A stretch of 64,000 nucleotides of DNA. It comes from Alteromonas antoniana (lineage in GTDB: Bacteria; Pseudomonadota; Gammaproteobacteria; Enterobacterales; Alteromonadaceae). Below, piece after piece: positions 54,201-63,045 of the stretch (position 1 is the stretch's first letter; the number at the start of each line of letters is the position of its first letter). A program made the position numbers and the translations under genes. The notes below the pieces were generated by a model. The model saw only the letters and a list, made by a program, of their open reading frames with translations. It searched no databases and had not been told where the DNA came from. Location: assembly GCF_019249295.1 (NCBI RefSeq), contig NZ_JAESDH010000003.1, positions 227,456-291,455 on the forward strand, read 5' to 3'.

Positions 54201-54419
54201 CTCAATAGAAAACTGAGGTGCTGAATACAAGTCTCGTTGTTCTGCCTGAGTCAGAATCGAGAGTTCATTACTAATTGCCATGATGAATAAACGCCAATAT
54301 GATTGATGGTGTTTATATAAGATGGCAGAATATTGGAAGGTAACCCACCGCCACAGACCATATAATATAATACCTGTAGCGTTCTATGTTACTTTAGAGG
54401 GGAAAATCCCTAGAACCCC
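51206..54419 (-). mobile_element. Tn3-family transposon carrying only tnpA
   Basis: The 3214-bp element is bounded by inverted repeats of about 38 bp beginning GGGGTACTAGGGATTTTCCC at 51206 and ending in the reverse complement (…CCCTAGAACCCC) at 54419. It encodes a single large transposase and no resolvase or res-like region. The 5-bp flanks differ (GCTTT and TAATT), so no target duplication remains. The left end abuts an ISAs1 remnant and the right end a LacI-type gene fragment. Confidence 0.88.
51300..54281 (-). CDS. tnpA: Tn3-family transposase TnpA
   Basis: At 993 residues this is full length for the family. The C-terminal catalytic part contains LSTDTHGVNHVNFALLDLCG with the conserved Asp and a later RGEAWHFLRRAI segment typical of TnpA ends. 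The N-terminal half carries the DUF4158-type DNA-binding domain. The product cuts and joins the 38-bp ends by a replicative, cointegrate-forming route. Without a resolvase the cointegrates must be resolved by host recombination. Confidence 0.93.
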   Translation of the reverse strand: MAISNELSILTQAEQRDLYSAPQFSIEEQRLYFSLNDVEQAECRTIRLTKHRCYFVALLGYFKSKPVIIAPSFRDISIDMQFIASQIQRGKGIRPFSVSKMQRDRIYSRILRLLNYNKWNEKQHLNALCHHLVYIGHAWLEPRHLFDAAIEYLASHNIAIPKYSVLQRLISRTMQQVRKDLTLQLNQLTSNELNVFLDNIITTKDDGLSLSHLRGGAKSLTVPELKKELAIYHRLAPWHTQINDVVDRLNLSLKNRQHFSGLIDYYGSKVRRFKRSQQHLWLLCHLTERMQLALERLTDGFVYHIRKQQEAANAFAQQAVFLSWQSAADNVTKAAELLHLFVDENIDDNQPFSVVRQQALKVMNDRDIQTLCLYLKKQKRTVEEYQWQYYDEQRNLLEQLLRPVFLCLECEAGKGSEAVVAQLQKMQTEIVSGESLMTMDTSLIPKKHLPWLVKQDNVNPQRYEWLLYRQLTSRLNGRIYLSNVTKYRALEDDLIPQTSQDALLESSTLDRLKQPVDALLQEKQHRLESALKDVACHIDEGDNRNVIMKNRSGTRWHLPTKGATSLVNNPFFKRMQPVGIADVLRYVERETGFMRCLTHVLPIQKQGTTHQDDLLAILIANATHRGVYGMAQISDRSYEHLSTVQANYIRPETLHDASDVINNAVASLPIFRHYHIQEDQLHASADGQKFETHLETFKTRYSSKYFGTNKGITAMTLVANHSALNARIIGSNEHESHYIYDLLQSNSSDIKPDVLSTDTHGVNHVNFALLDLCGYSFAPRYAQFNSVINDLFEVTENEQCNTILALKKPIRTNVITTGWQDIRRIVLSLQTKRTTQAMLVRKLSGYPSGHPILQALTEYNRLVKAQYLLDYIDDASLRQYVQRALNRGEAWHFLRRAIASVNGDQFRGKNESEIAIWNECARLLANAIIYFNSAILSHLLGHFEATGDEEKAAITRAVSPVAWQNINLSGTYNFTNTGKLPDISEITKPIVDD

Positions 54420-54594
54420 TAATTCGCGAAATATATGGCCACCATTGAGTACTATTCGTCAACCGGTTGTTAATCTTGGGCGTGCGGCAGCAGAAAAGCT
54501 TATTTATTCCTTAATACAAAAGCAGCATGTTAACCACAAACAGGATTTGGCGTGTGAGTTAATAATGCGGAGTTCCTGTGCGCCTAATTTGTAA
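54420..54594 (+). pseudogene. LacI-family regulator, C-terminal fragment
   Basis: The 58 codons after the Tn3 end read PPLSTIRQPVVNLGRAAAEK, then ACELIMRSSCAPNL and stop. This is the end of a LacI/GalR effector domain (…TTIRQP…MGR.AAE…L…L..R.S…P). The rest of the gene is gone, removed by the transposon. It shows that the DNA right of the element is the surviving side of an older locus. Confidence 0.75.
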
Positions 54595-54699
54595 TTGTTT
54601 GAGCGTCACTAATAAGTAGTTTGGTTGAATAATCTTTTGGGTTTAGGGTAAACGGTTTTCTTTACTTACCATAGGTGTAGAAACCAAAAGTGAGTCGAT

Positions 54700-54736
54700 A
54701 AAAAATGCCAGTCAGCTTAACTGACTGGCATTTTTT
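54700..54736. terminator. Strong bidirectional terminator
   Basis: AAAAAATGCCAGTCAG (54700-54715) pairs perfectly with CTGACTGGCATTTTTT (54721-54736) around CTTAA. It stands 14 bases past the stop of the leftward aldehyde dehydrogenase gene and has T-runs in both directions. Confidence 0.95.
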
Positions 54737-54749
54737 ATTAGCGAAATAA

Positions 54750-56204
54750 TCAGAACGGGTACTGAATTCCCTGGTTCATTACGCTTATCCATTTACTGTG
54801 GGTAAACTCATCAAGGTTTACCGGACCGCCAATACGGCCAGCATCCCCTGAGTCTTTTAACCCGCCAAACGGAATGTGATACTCATTGTTTACCGTTTGA
54901 TCATTCACATGCACCATACCGGCTTCTATCAGCCCGGCCAGGTATTCGCCTTTGGCACTGTCTGCGGTATGAATGGAGGCAGATAATCCCAGCGACGTCG
55001 CATTGGCCAGCGCAATGGCTTCCTGCTCAGTGCTAAAGGTTACAATGGGGGCAACCGGGCCAAATATTTCCTGCTGAAATACCGGCATATCCGGTGTTAC
55101 GTTAGTCAGTACGGTTGGGCGCACTAATCGGCCCTCAACCGTGCCGCCGGCAATCACTTTGGCGCCCATTGCCACAGACTCATCAATCAGAGCCTCAACC
55201 TTATCGGCCTGGGTCTGGTTAATTAACGGGCCAAGATGGCATTGTTCGGTAAACGGGTTTCCGGCATACAGGTTATTAGCGCGTTCAGCCAGTGCCGAGG
55301 CGTAGGCTTCGGCCACGTCCTTGTGGACAATATGACGCCCGGATTGCATGCATATCTGCCCCTGATGGAGGAACGCACCCCAGGCAGCACAGGATGACGC
55401 TGAAGCGATATCTGCATCGGCCAGCACGATAAAGGCATTGTTACCGCCCAGTTCCAGCGATGTTTTCTTGAATGTTGCGGCGCAATGCTTCGCGATTGAG
55501 CGGCCCACCGCAGTGGATCCGGTAAACGCGATCATGCCGGTATCCGGATGCTCAACCACGGCCTGACCTGGTTCGGCACCACCCGGCAATAAACCCAGCA
55601 CATGGTCAGGTAAACCCGCCTCGCGCATCAGTTGCTGAATAATCACCCCGCCGGTAAAAAAGCTCTGCGGATCGGGTTTCAGCACTACACTGTTGCCCAT
55701 GGCAAGGGCCGGTAATACCGCTCGTAATGAGAGTAACAATGGAAAGTTCCACGGTGCGATAACGCCAACTACGCCTACCGGAATGCGCACACGCATGTTT
55801 TTGCGCCCCGGCATCGCCGATGGGTATATTTCGCCATTGGGTGCCTGGGTCTGACTGGCGGCCATATAGGTTTGTTCTACACAAGCCTGTAATTCCCATT
55901 CGCTTTTAGGCCGGATAGAGCCGCATTCTCTGGCATTCCAGGCATGAATAAGTTCGGCATTGGCTTCGAGTGCCTGCGCAAATCGGCGCAGGATACCAGC
56001 GCGGGTTTCAAAGGTGGTGGCAGCCCAGTCCGGCTGTGCCTGCTTACAACGGCTGATGACATCGCCTGCTTCGGCGGCAGTGGCAGCATTAATACTGCCG
56101 AAAACGGTGCCGGTGGCAGGTTCGACAATGTCGAACGCAGCACCGGAGAAGCCAGATGTGTAGTCGAGGGAAAAGTCACTCTGGCTGATGTCTTGATAAT
56201 TCAT
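54750..56204 (-). CDS. NAD(P)-dependent aldehyde dehydrogenase, benzaldehyde/vanillin type
   Basis: The 484-residue protein has the ALDH landmarks: APWNFPLLLSLR, FTGSTAVGR, ELGGNNAFIVL and the catalytic Cys in HQGQICMQSGR. The ending FGGLKDSGDAGRIGG, followed by a TH-SKWISV segment, resembles XylC/vanillin-type enzymes. It oxidises an aldehyde, likely aromatic, to the acid, which could then feed the benzoate operon on the same replicon. It is the last gene of a three-gene operon, nine bases after the GMC gene. The exact substrate cannot be read from sequence. Confidence 0.82.
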   Translation of the reverse strand: MNYQDISQSDFSLDYTSGFSGAAFDIVEPATGTVFGSINAATAAEAGDVISRCKQAQPDWAATTFETRAGILRRFAQALEANAELIHAWNARECGSIRPKSEWELQACVEQTYMAASQTQAPNGEIYPSAMPGRKNMRVRIPVGVVGVIAPWNFPLLLSLRAVLPALAMGNSVVLKPDPQSFFTGGVIIQQLMREAGLPDHVLGLLPGGAEPGQAVVEHPDTGMIAFTGSTAVGRSIAKHCAATFKKTSLELGGNNAFIVLADADIASASSCAAWGAFLHQGQICMQSGRHIVHKDVAEAYASALAERANNLYAGNPFTEQCHLGPLINQTQADKVEALIDESVAMGAKVIAGGTVEGRLVRPTVLTNVTPDMPVFQQEIFGPVAPIVTFSTEQEAIALANATSLGLSASIHTADSAKGEYLAGLIEAGMVHVNDQTVNNEYHIPFGGLKDSGDAGRIGGPVNLDEFTHSKWISVMNQGIQYPF

Positions 56205-56213
56205 GCTAATACC

Positions 56214-57761
56214 TTAACTTGGATTCGTTTGGTTGATGTGATCGGCAATGTAACTGGCCAGCGCATAAACCGTTTCAGACGGGTTATAACCAATTGATGT
56301 GGGAAGCAGACTGGCATCTACCACATACAGCTTCTTAATGTCGTGGGTTTCACCATAGGGGTTAACCACGGTTTTGGTTTTGTCGGCCCCCATCCGGCAG
56401 GTGCCCTGTGGATGGAACGACGTGTAGCGATAACGCGCCGGTTCATTTTCAAGGGCATCAATAACGCTGTCGATGTCGTCCACGGAATTGATCCGCTGTT
56501 TATCTGACGTCGGCAGGTACAGGTATTTGGCACCGGCTGCAAACAGAATGCGCGCATTATCCTTCAGGCCTTTCTTCATGGCTTCAAAGTCTTCATCGTC
56601 TACCTGATAGCGAATTTCCTTGTAGCCGTTTTCCAGCGTTACTTCACCCACGTTTTTATCGTGGATCAGGGTAATCAGCCGCGTGGAGTTAGGGTAGTTC
56701 TGCATGTAGCGCACGTAGGGTTTACCCGTTCCTGGCTCCGCCATAAATGAGGCTTCTACGGGATCCTGAACTGCATTGAGTTGGATCCAGCCTCCATCAT
56801 CCGGCAGGGTATGGCTGTCGTCGAACAGGCTGTGTGTAGCGCCGTGGAAATCATTCAGCTGTTTGTCGAACATTGCGGTAACGGAAAGTGACGGGTGGCA
56901 GGCGAAGTTTTTACCCACCTGACCACTGGAGTTTGCCAGCCCGGATTGTTGTAACAGCAGCGGCGAGCCTGTAGGCCCTGCAGCCAGCACCACTATAGGC
57001 GCATTGACCTTCATGCGGGTTTTTACCTTGCCAGTTTTCGGATCGACAACTTCAGCATTTACACCACTGGCAGCACCGTTGACGGTGTTAATTTTGGTTA
57101 CCCGGGTATCGGCATAAATAACGGCGCCGTGATTACATGCCCAGGGCAGGTAAGTCACCATCATCGATTGTTTACGGTCAGTTTTGCAGCCAGCAAAGCA
57201 AAAGCCGGTCATGGCGCAATCACGTATATTGCGTCGGGCCAGGCCCAGCGGAATATCCAGCTTCTGCATACCTTTTTTAATGTACTCGGCACCCACGCTG
57301 GTTTCGTGACCTTTCACTTCGGTGATCCCGAGTTTTTTTTCGACTTTTTCAAAGTACGGCAACATGACATCGGGTGTGAGGTTCGTCAGGCCATATTCTT
57401 TACCCCATTTATTCAGGTAGTAATCCGGAGTACGGAAACACAGTGCGGCGTTGACCACGGTAGAGCCACCCACACAGCGACCCTGCAATACAGTAATATC
57501 GCCATCGGTGTTACTTTGTGCACCTTCACCTTCATACAGGGTGGCCATGGAAACGGCCATCATTTCGGTGAATTTTTCTGATGGTACATAAGGGCCAGCC
57601 TCCAGCACGATTACTTTTTTACCGGCTTTGGCCAGTTCGTAGGCATTGATCCCGCCACCCGCGCCAGATCCAATAATGACCACGTCGGCGTCAAGGTCGA
57701 GTTGGGCTGCAGTGATATCGGCAGCGGTTTTTACGTTTAACTGATTTTGAGTTGTAGACAT
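56214..57761 (-). CDS. GMC-family FAD alcohol dehydrogenase
   Basis: The 515-residue flavoprotein has the N-terminal dinucleotide-binding GSGAGGGINAYELAKAG (about residues 32-48), the GGSTVVNAALCFR GMC signature 1, and the C-terminal FHPQGTCRMG and NPSETVYALA regions with the active-site His. It lacks its own signal peptide. The Tat-signal subunit encoded upstream (57782-58330) is the likely export partner, as in gluconate/alcohol dehydrogenase complexes. It oxidises a primary alcohol, passing electrons to the respiratory chain. Confidence 0.82.
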   Translation of the reverse strand: MSTTQNQLNVKTAADITAAQLDLDADVVIIGSGAGGGINAYELAKAGKKVIVLEAGPYVPSEKFTEMMAVSMATLYEGEGAQSNTDGDITVLQGRCVGGSTVVNAALCFRTPDYYLNKWGKEYGLTNLTPDVMLPYFEKVEKKLGITEVKGHETSVGAEYIKKGMQKLDIPLGLARRNIRDCAMTGFCFAGCKTDRKQSMMVTYLPWACNHGAVIYADTRVTKINTVNGAASGVNAEVVDPKTGKVKTRMKVNAPIVVLAAGPTGSPLLLQQSGLANSSGQVGKNFACHPSLSVTAMFDKQLNDFHGATHSLFDDSHTLPDDGGWIQLNAVQDPVEASFMAEPGTGKPYVRYMQNYPNSTRLITLIHDKNVGEVTLENGYKEIRYQVDDEDFEAMKKGLKDNARILFAAGAKYLYLPTSDKQRINSVDDIDSVIDALENEPARYRYTSFHPQGTCRMGADKTKTVVNPYGETHDIKKLYVVDASLLPTSIGYNPSETVYALASYIADHINQTNPS

Positions 57762-57781
57762 CGTTATACTCCTACCGATAT

Positions 57782-58330
57782 TTAAGCTTGTGGCTCGGGT
57801 GTAACACCGCGCTTTTTAAGTCCCCATTTTTCCGATACCGGACCGTCATAACCTAACGGTGCCCAGGTGTTCGGAATAGCCCAGTAAGCCAGCACAGTGA
57901 GCTTTTTAATCCCCATCGCTAAAGCACGATGCGGCGCTACATCTGAGTCTGCCCAGGCATCCACAAAGGCAGTTGCGTCGGCGTCGGATAGCTTGGTAAA
58001 AGGCTTGCCGTAGGCTTTTTCGGCGCTTTGATTAAAGTAATGAATACCCTGATTAAGCCCTTTACGGATATGCGGTGGCATGCCTGCCAGCAAGGCGCCT
58101 TCAATGGTCGGGATAACCGGTAACGTGGCCGGATTCACCAGGGTAGTGCCCTCGGTAGGTAAGGCGATAGCAAGCATTTTCTTAAATACGGCCTGCTCGG
58201 TTGCATCCATTTTGTTTTCGTCGGTCAGAATGCCTGCCATGACCTGCATAGACGAACAGCTCATGACGGTTGCGGTGATGGCGGTTGCCAGTTTTAAGAA
58301 CTGCCTGCGTTGATTATTAATATGTGACAT
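57782..58330 (-). CDS. Tat-exported small subunit (gluconate dehydrogenase subunit 3-like)
   Basis: I choose ATG 58330 behind AAAGGG (182 residues) over an upstream in-frame start. A twin-arginine signal is plain: NNQRRQFLKLATAITATVMS, with likely cleavage near residue 32. The mature part fits the gluconate 2-dehydrogenase subunit 3 family (LPTEGTTLVNPATLPVIPTI, then LTVLAYWAIPNTW). It is needed to export and mature the FAD subunit. It is the first gene of the operon behind a sigma-54 promoter. Confidence 0.8.
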   Translation of the reverse strand: MSHINNQRRQFLKLATAITATVMSCSSMQVMAGILTDENKMDATEQAVFKKMLAIALPTEGTTLVNPATLPVIPTIEGALLAGMPPHIRKGLNQGIHYFNQSAEKAYGKPFTKLSDADATAFVDAWADSDVAPHRALAMGIKKLTVLAYWAIPNTWAPLGYDGPVSEKWGLKKRGVTPEPQA

Positions 58331-58386
58331 TGGATTGCCCTTTATCGTTGTGTTATAGCGATTAAAACTACGTACAGCATGGTTAC

Positions 58387-58401
58387 GCAGGGAGTGTGCC
58401 A
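58387..58401 (-). promoter_or_regulatory. Sigma-54 promoter of the alcohol oxidation operon
   Basis: On the minus strand TGGCACACTCCCTGC carries the invariant GG and GC, ten bases apart, and matches TGGCAC-N5-TTGC well. It is about 57 bases upstream of the ATG at 58330. The enhancer-binding regulator gene lies directly upstream in the same orientation. Confidence 0.8.
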
Positions 58402-58457
58402 AAAGTTAATTAAAAGTTAATTTGTTGATATTTATTTGGTTTTTTGAAAAGTGGTTT

Positions 58458-58484
58458 GGCAGTGTTTCATTTTGAAACACTGCC
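58458..58484. promoter_or_regulatory. Enhancer palindrome (regulator binding site)
   Basis: GGCAGTGTTTCA (58458-58469), TTT, TGAAACACTGCC (58473-58484) is a perfect 12-bp-arm inverted repeat about 60 bases upstream of the -24 element. A 15-base part, AGTGTTTCATTTTGA, recurs upstream of the outer-membrane protein gene (61692-61706). It is therefore the likely upstream activating sequence of the encoded sigma-54 activator. It could also act as a weak terminator of the regulator gene. Confidence 0.7.
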
Positions 58485-58499
58485 AGGCAGGTGCCAGTC

Positions 58500-60407
58500 T
58501 CAGTTTAATGCACTGTCAGAACGTTCTTTGGCCAGTTTGCGGTATAACGTGGCCCGGGAGATGCCCAGGGTCTTCGCTGCCTGGCTCATATTGCCGCTGC
58601 AATCCTCAACCACCTGATTGATCAGTTCCTGACTGGCCTGATCCAGTAAGCGTCCTGATCCCATTGGCTGGGCAGATGTCGAAATGGCGGGCTGAGATAC
58701 GCAGGTCTGACAGGTTTGATACTCGTCGGGAAGCTCATCCATTTGAATGAGGGTAGTCTCATCACCAATGGCATCGGCATACAGCAACACATTGCGCAAT
58801 TCGCGGATGTTGCCAGGCCAGTTATAACACTGAATAAAGCGTTTAACTTCGGCACTCAGGCTTTGTTTATGCTGGCAGTCGGCGTTAACAATAGTGGCAG
58901 CAATGGCCAGTTTATCATCCCGTTCCCGCAAGGGTTTAATGGGAATGGCAAAGCCTTTTAAACGAAAGTACAAATCCTGCCTAAAACGGCCTTCATCAAT
59001 GGCTTGTTCAAGGTTGACATTCGTTGCACAGATAAGCTGAAAATCGACTTTATGTTCCTTTGATGATCCTAACGGACTCACCTCGCGGGTTTCCAGCACC
59101 CGTAACAAACGGCTTTGGAGGGCGAGAGGCATATCGCCGATTTCATCCAAAAACAAGGTACCTTTGTCGGCTTCGGCAATACGCCCTTTAAAACCATTTT
59201 TATCGGCACCGGTAAACGCACCGGCCTGATACCCAAACAGTTCGCTTTCGATGAGGTTTTCTGGAATCGACGCGCAGTTAATAGAGATAAACTTTCCACG
59301 ACACTGACTGGCATCGTGCAGGTGACGGGCGGTAACTTCTTTACCAACGCCGGATTCACCATAAAGCATAACGGGTAAACGGTTGAGCACTCTGGCGCCG
59401 CGTTGTACCGACTTTGTCAGCTGTTCATCGCCGAAGGTCGTCTGTGATTCAGGCTTAATTTCTACAGTGGCCGGGTAATTAAACTGACTGGTATGCTTTA
59501 CGGGGGCGTCCTGAGGCGTTCTGATTATTCTTGAGGCCAGGGTGACGCCCGAGTGGAGGGTTAAATAAAACGGTTCGCCATTTGCCGCGCGTTTGCTGGT
59601 GACTAACTGAAAATCGGAACTGAATAAGCCGTCGAACCAGGTATCAAAAAAGCGCCGCTGGTCTGAAATAAAGGTTGAAGCGGCTTCGTTACAGCCAACC
59701 ATCTTTCCTTCCGGCGTAATCGCCAGCAGCAGATTAGTGATATCACCGAATTGCCCGGAAGAGGGAATAATCTCGATAACATAGGTATCGCTAAGATTCA
59801 GGATCAGCGATTTCTGGATATTTCTGGCGCAGGTCTCAAGCATGTAAAACACGGCCATATCGTTAATGGAGTGTTCGTTGGTGATGTCCAGAGAAGCGCA
59901 TAAACGGCCCATATGGTCAAAAACCGGTGCCGCCGCACAGTGAAAAGTGTTGTGTTGCTCTTTGTAATGTTCGCCGCCAAATACGCGGCTGAACTTTTTA
60001 CTGTTTACTGCGCAGGACATGGCCGTTGTACCTACCACGTTCTCATTCAGCATGATGCCGTCTTTAAAGGCCTGGGCGATGCGCGAGTTACTTAGACGAT
60101 TAGCCTGGCGAACCTGCAATGCATTACAATCCTGATCAGTTAACAAGACCGACCAGCCGGCACCTGCAACAGCCCTGAACAGCTGCTCGACATGGCGGTT
60201 TGAAACCGTAAGCAGCTCTTCATTCTGGTATTTAAGCTGGTCCAGAAGATCAGGCCTAATAAAACTGTATTCGAGTTTGCCTGACATGGGGAGGGTTTGG
60301 TCTGCACAGCGAAGCCACGACTCCCGAATGGCACTGGGTAGCATGCTGGCTACCTGAACATCTCCTTCAATAAAACGCTGACGGATTACACTTAATTCAT
60401 TGCTCAT
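58500..60407 (-). CDS. Sigma-54-dependent AcoR-like transcriptional activator
   Basis: The 635-residue regulator has a GAF-type sensory region (about residues 60-200, including NENVVGTTAMSCAVN and HCAAAPVFD), a PAS-like segment, and the AAA+ domain with Walker A GESGVGKE (350-357), GAFTGA (396-401) and Walker B GTLFLDEI (416-423). The C-terminal Fis-type HTH is MSQAAKTLGISRATLYRKLA. The layout matches AcoR and similar activators of alcohol oxidation genes. It likely responds to the alcohol or aldehyde and drives the two sigma-54 promoters nearby. Confidence 0.9.
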   Translation of the reverse strand: MSNELSVIRQRFIEGDVQVASMLPSAIRESWLRCADQTLPMSGKLEYSFIRPDLLDQLKYQNEELLTVSNRHVEQLFRAVAGAGWSVLLTDQDCNALQVRQANRLSNSRIAQAFKDGIMLNENVVGTTAMSCAVNSKKFSRVFGGEHYKEQHNTFHCAAAPVFDHMGRLCASLDITNEHSINDMAVFYMLETCARNIQKSLILNLSDTYVIEIIPSSGQFGDITNLLLAITPEGKMVGCNEAASTFISDQRRFFDTWFDGLFSSDFQLVTSKRAANGEPFYLTLHSGVTLASRIIRTPQDAPVKHTSQFNYPATVEIKPESQTTFGDEQLTKSVQRGARVLNRLPVMLYGESGVGKEVTARHLHDASQCRGKFISINCASIPENLIESELFGYQAGAFTGADKNGFKGRIAEADKGTLFLDEIGDMPLALQSRLLRVLETREVSPLGSSKEHKVDFQLICATNVNLEQAIDEGRFRQDLYFRLKGFAIPIKPLRERDDKLAIAATIVNADCQHKQSLSAEVKRFIQCYNWPGNIRELRNVLLYADAIGDETTLIQMDELPDEYQTCQTCVSQPAISTSAQPMGSGRLLDQASQELINQVVEDCSGNMSQAAKTLGISRATLYRKLAKERSDSALN

Positions 60408-60638
60408 TACTTCGACCTTTTGGGGTTTGCTGTGCTAACACATAGCGAAAACAACCGTAATTTCTGGTAATCGAAAAATAAAGCTTCAGTCTAGCATGAA
60501 TTGTAAAATATTTGTAATATGTTTTATATGTGAATATTTGTTCGCTATATGAATTTGGTAGAGGGGTTGCCAAGTAAAAGCAGGATGTACTTATCAATGC
60601 TATGCACACCCTGTACTCTGAGGGAGACTATTTCAAGT

Positions 60639-61529
60639 TTAAAACACTTTTACAAAACGCAGATTAATGCGATCGGTTTCAAAAAAGCCATTTTCTACCG
60701 AAATACTGCGGCCATACTGAGCTTGCACCTGTAAATCTGGTTGTAAGAAGTGCTGCAGCGTAACCTGCCAGCGGTTATTGTTCAGCTCGTCCTGCTGCTC
60801 AACTTCGGACACTTGAGATTCTGCACCGAAGTCGTGGTAATAGTTTACTGAGGCGGTGGTGGTATCAGAAATATGGTAGTTCAGATGCACCTGATAACCG
60901 TATTGATCGTCCTGTTTACGGGTGATCCCTGATGCGCCAAAATCGTCATTATCGCCAAAGAAGGTGTATTCACCCACCAGATGAAGGGAAAACTGCTCGC
61001 TGATTGGCGTAATAAAGGCCGCCTGGGTAATAAACTTAGTGCGGTTTTCGCCTAGATTCACTGGACCTTTTTCAGTGTCGTAACTACCTAAAGGTACTGA
61101 AACCAGCCCTGTTACGCCAACTGCTTGTTTGGTGTCCGGGTTATTATACAGCCAGATAGTGGCCCCTAGTATAGGGTCTCCAATGCCTGATGCTTCGATT
61201 TCTGCGCCGCCAGCATTAAGTTTGAGTTGTCCAAACGGTAGGATCACCTGAGGATCGATAATAAAACCGCCCAGTTCAATGTAGTGCACCCAACGCAACA
61301 GGCCAATGTCGGCACTTAACGTCGGGCCGTTTTCAACCTGCTGGCCATTAACGTAGAACTCATCGTTTTCAAATGACTGAAGGTACAAAATGCCCAGGTC
61401 GATGCCCGCTGGAAGTGGCGCGTAGTCACCCGGATCGGTAGCTACCTGAGCTGCCTGAGCGGTAGAAGTTAATGCCGCACATGACAGGCTTAGTGACAGC
61501 AAAGCTGGTTTTAACCGTGTGTTTTTCAT
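60639..61529 (-). CDS. SphA/MetA-pathway outer-membrane protein
   Basis: The 296-residue protein has a Sec signal peptide (about residues 1-26, ending AQAA). It then has beta-barrel features (ATDPGDYAPLPAGIDLGILY) of the phenol-degradation meta-pathway outer-membrane family. Strand-turn alternation continues to an aromatic C-terminal end. Such proteins are found in aromatic and solvent degradation operons and probably form an uptake channel for hydrophobic substrates. It has its own sigma-54-like promoter and a UAS shared with the neighbouring operon. Confidence 0.8.
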   Translation of the reverse strand: MKNTRLKPALLSLSLSCAALTSTAQAAQVATDPGDYAPLPAGIDLGILYLQSFENDEFYVNGQQVENGPTLSADIGLLRWVHYIELGGFIIDPQVILPFGQLKLNAGGAEIEASGIGDPILGATIWLYNNPDTKQAVGVTGLVSVPLGSYDTEKGPVNLGENRTKFITQAAFITPISEQFSLHLVGEYTFFGDNDDFGASGITRKQDDQYGYQVHLNYHISDTTTASVNYYHDFGAESQVSEVEQQDELNNNRWQVTLQHFLQPDLQVQAQYGRSISVENGFFETDRINLRFVKVF

Positions 61530-61575
61530 CTAGTTATCCTTATAAAAGTTAACGCATTACGTCATATTTGTTATT

Positions 61576-61590
61576 GCATTTAACATTCCA
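61576..61590 (-). promoter_or_regulatory. Possible sigma-54 promoter of the outer-membrane gene
   Basis: On the minus strand TGGAATGTTAAATGC keeps GG and GC ten bases apart but matches the rest of the consensus only partly. It is about 47 bases from the ATG at 61529 and about 100 bases from the TGTTTCA-type site, as expected for activation by the AcoR-like protein. Confidence 0.5.
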
Positions 61591-61691
61591 TAAACAAAAA
61601 CCGTATTTCAAAACAATCATTTAGCCTTGTTATGTTAATAAAATTACATATCGGAGTGTTTTAAAAAACTACACCAGGTGTTATGTGATTC

Positions 61692-61706
61692 TCAAAATGA
61701 AACACT
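61692..61706 (-). promoter_or_regulatory. Second copy of the activator site
   Basis: AGTGTTTCATTTTGA, read on the minus strand, is identical to 15 bases of the palindrome at 58461-58475. The second half here is imperfect (GAATCAC in place of AACAC). It lies between the outer-membrane protein gene and the chemoreceptor gene and may serve either. Confidence 0.6.
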
Positions 61707-61888
61707 TTGCGGTAGCGACTATTCGTGTCAAATCCTTTTACCTGCTGGTAAATCGCGTACCGCGTGGAGTCCGGCTATTTTCTCGGTGTTTGTAAATGCG
61801 GTGTTAATTTTGCATTCTCTCAGCACTCCATTCACGCCGGCGATTTTTACGGTGAATGGACCTTTAACAAGCAGTAGGAGCGAATGTC

Positions 61889-62896
61889 GTGGAAAAGGCA
61901 GATAAGTTAAACCTGCAGGTAAAGCAGATTAAAATAAAACAATACGGATTTGGAATGCTGGCACTCTCAATGTGGTGGCTGGCTACAGGCATACCATTTT
62001 ATTCCGGATCTGTTTCATTAAGTTTGTTGGCTAGCATTATTGCAACCGGGAGCAGTATTTATGTCATGCTCCTGGGTCGTCGGTTCCCGAAATCTGAAGT
62101 GTTTACCATATATCAGGAAGTCGAAGTTGAACCGCCAGCAAACGAGCCACAGACGTTATGTCAGCAACTACCTTCTAATGATCAGGAAAATGCCGTTCAG
62201 GATAAACAGAGAGAAGAGACTGTAATTGAGCAGCTGTGCCCGGAAATCGCCAAAGCCTCAGCCATATTATCAGAGATTCTGCTGGGTATGGAAAAAGCCA
62301 GGGAATTAGCGGGCTACTCCGGCAAAAAAGTGAATGAGAGTTTCGAGTATACAAAGAATTGTCAAACGGCGAGTGAATATTTGGCCGAGCACATTGTAAC
62401 GGTAAAAAATGTGTTTATTCAGCTTACCCATCAATCTGACAAAATAGCGGTTATTGTCGGGCAGATTCAGGATATTGCTAAACAAACTAATTTACTGGCT
62501 TTGAACGCGTCAATTGAGGCCGCCCGAGCAGGCGAGCATGGCAGAGGGTTTGCAGTCGTTGCCAATGAAGTGCGAGAGCTGGCAAATAGCGCTAATACGT
62601 CCAGTGAAGAGATAGGAGCAATTGTTAAGCAGTTAAAGGAAACGTCTGCCGATGCTGGTAATGGTATGGAGGCCGCGGTCGTCGCCAGTGAAGACAGCTT
62701 AAATCAATCTACCCTTGCACTTGAGGCCATGGTGGAGATCACCCAGGGTGCAAAGGAAAGAACGGCGGTCGTCGGTGAGATTTATCAAAAATTACTTTTG
62801 CAGCAGTCAACGTTAAACACGTTGTCACTACTTTTAGAGCGCGGGGATGTTTGCAACTTAGTGGTGTCGGAGCAATCTCAGCTTTACTTAAGATAG
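61889..62896 (+). CDS. Methyl-accepting chemotaxis protein without sensor domain
   Basis: The 335-residue protein starts at GTG 61889, nine bases after AGGAG. Two adjacent membrane helices lie at about residues 18-33 and 38-56 with almost no periplasmic loop. There is no HAMP domain. The conserved hairpin tip is present: [20 protein letters not shown], then [15 protein letters not shown]. It should signal to CheA/CheW and may sense energy state or interact with another receptor, as expected for a receptor linked to aromatic-alcohol use. It is divergent from the outer-membrane protein gene. Confidence 0.9.
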   Translation: MEKADKLNLQVKQIKIKQYGFGMLALSMWWLATGIPFYSGSVSLSLLASIIATGSSIYVMLLGRRFPKSEVFTIYQEVEVEPPANEPQTLCQQLPSNDQENAVQDKQREETVIEQLCPEIAKASAILSEILLGMEKARELAGYSGKKVNESFEYTKNCQTASEYLAEHIVTVKNVFIQLTHQSDKIAVIVGQIQDIAKQTNLLALNASIEAARAGEHGRGFAVVANEVRELANSANTSSEEIGAIVKQLKETSADAGNGMEAAVVASEDSLNQSTLALEAMVEITQGAKERTAVVGEIYQKLLLQQSTLNTLSLLLERGDVCNLVVSEQSQLYLR

Positions 62897-63045
62897 GCGA
62901 GCAATGTTAAGCCCAATGATCATAAGTAAATTGAGCTGAAATTATTAAAATTGAGACGTTCCGTAAAGATAAAAAACCGACTCTCGTCAATTTGTGTTCA
63001 GATCTAAAATTAGTACCAAAGGATGGTTTATCCCAGAATCATTGT

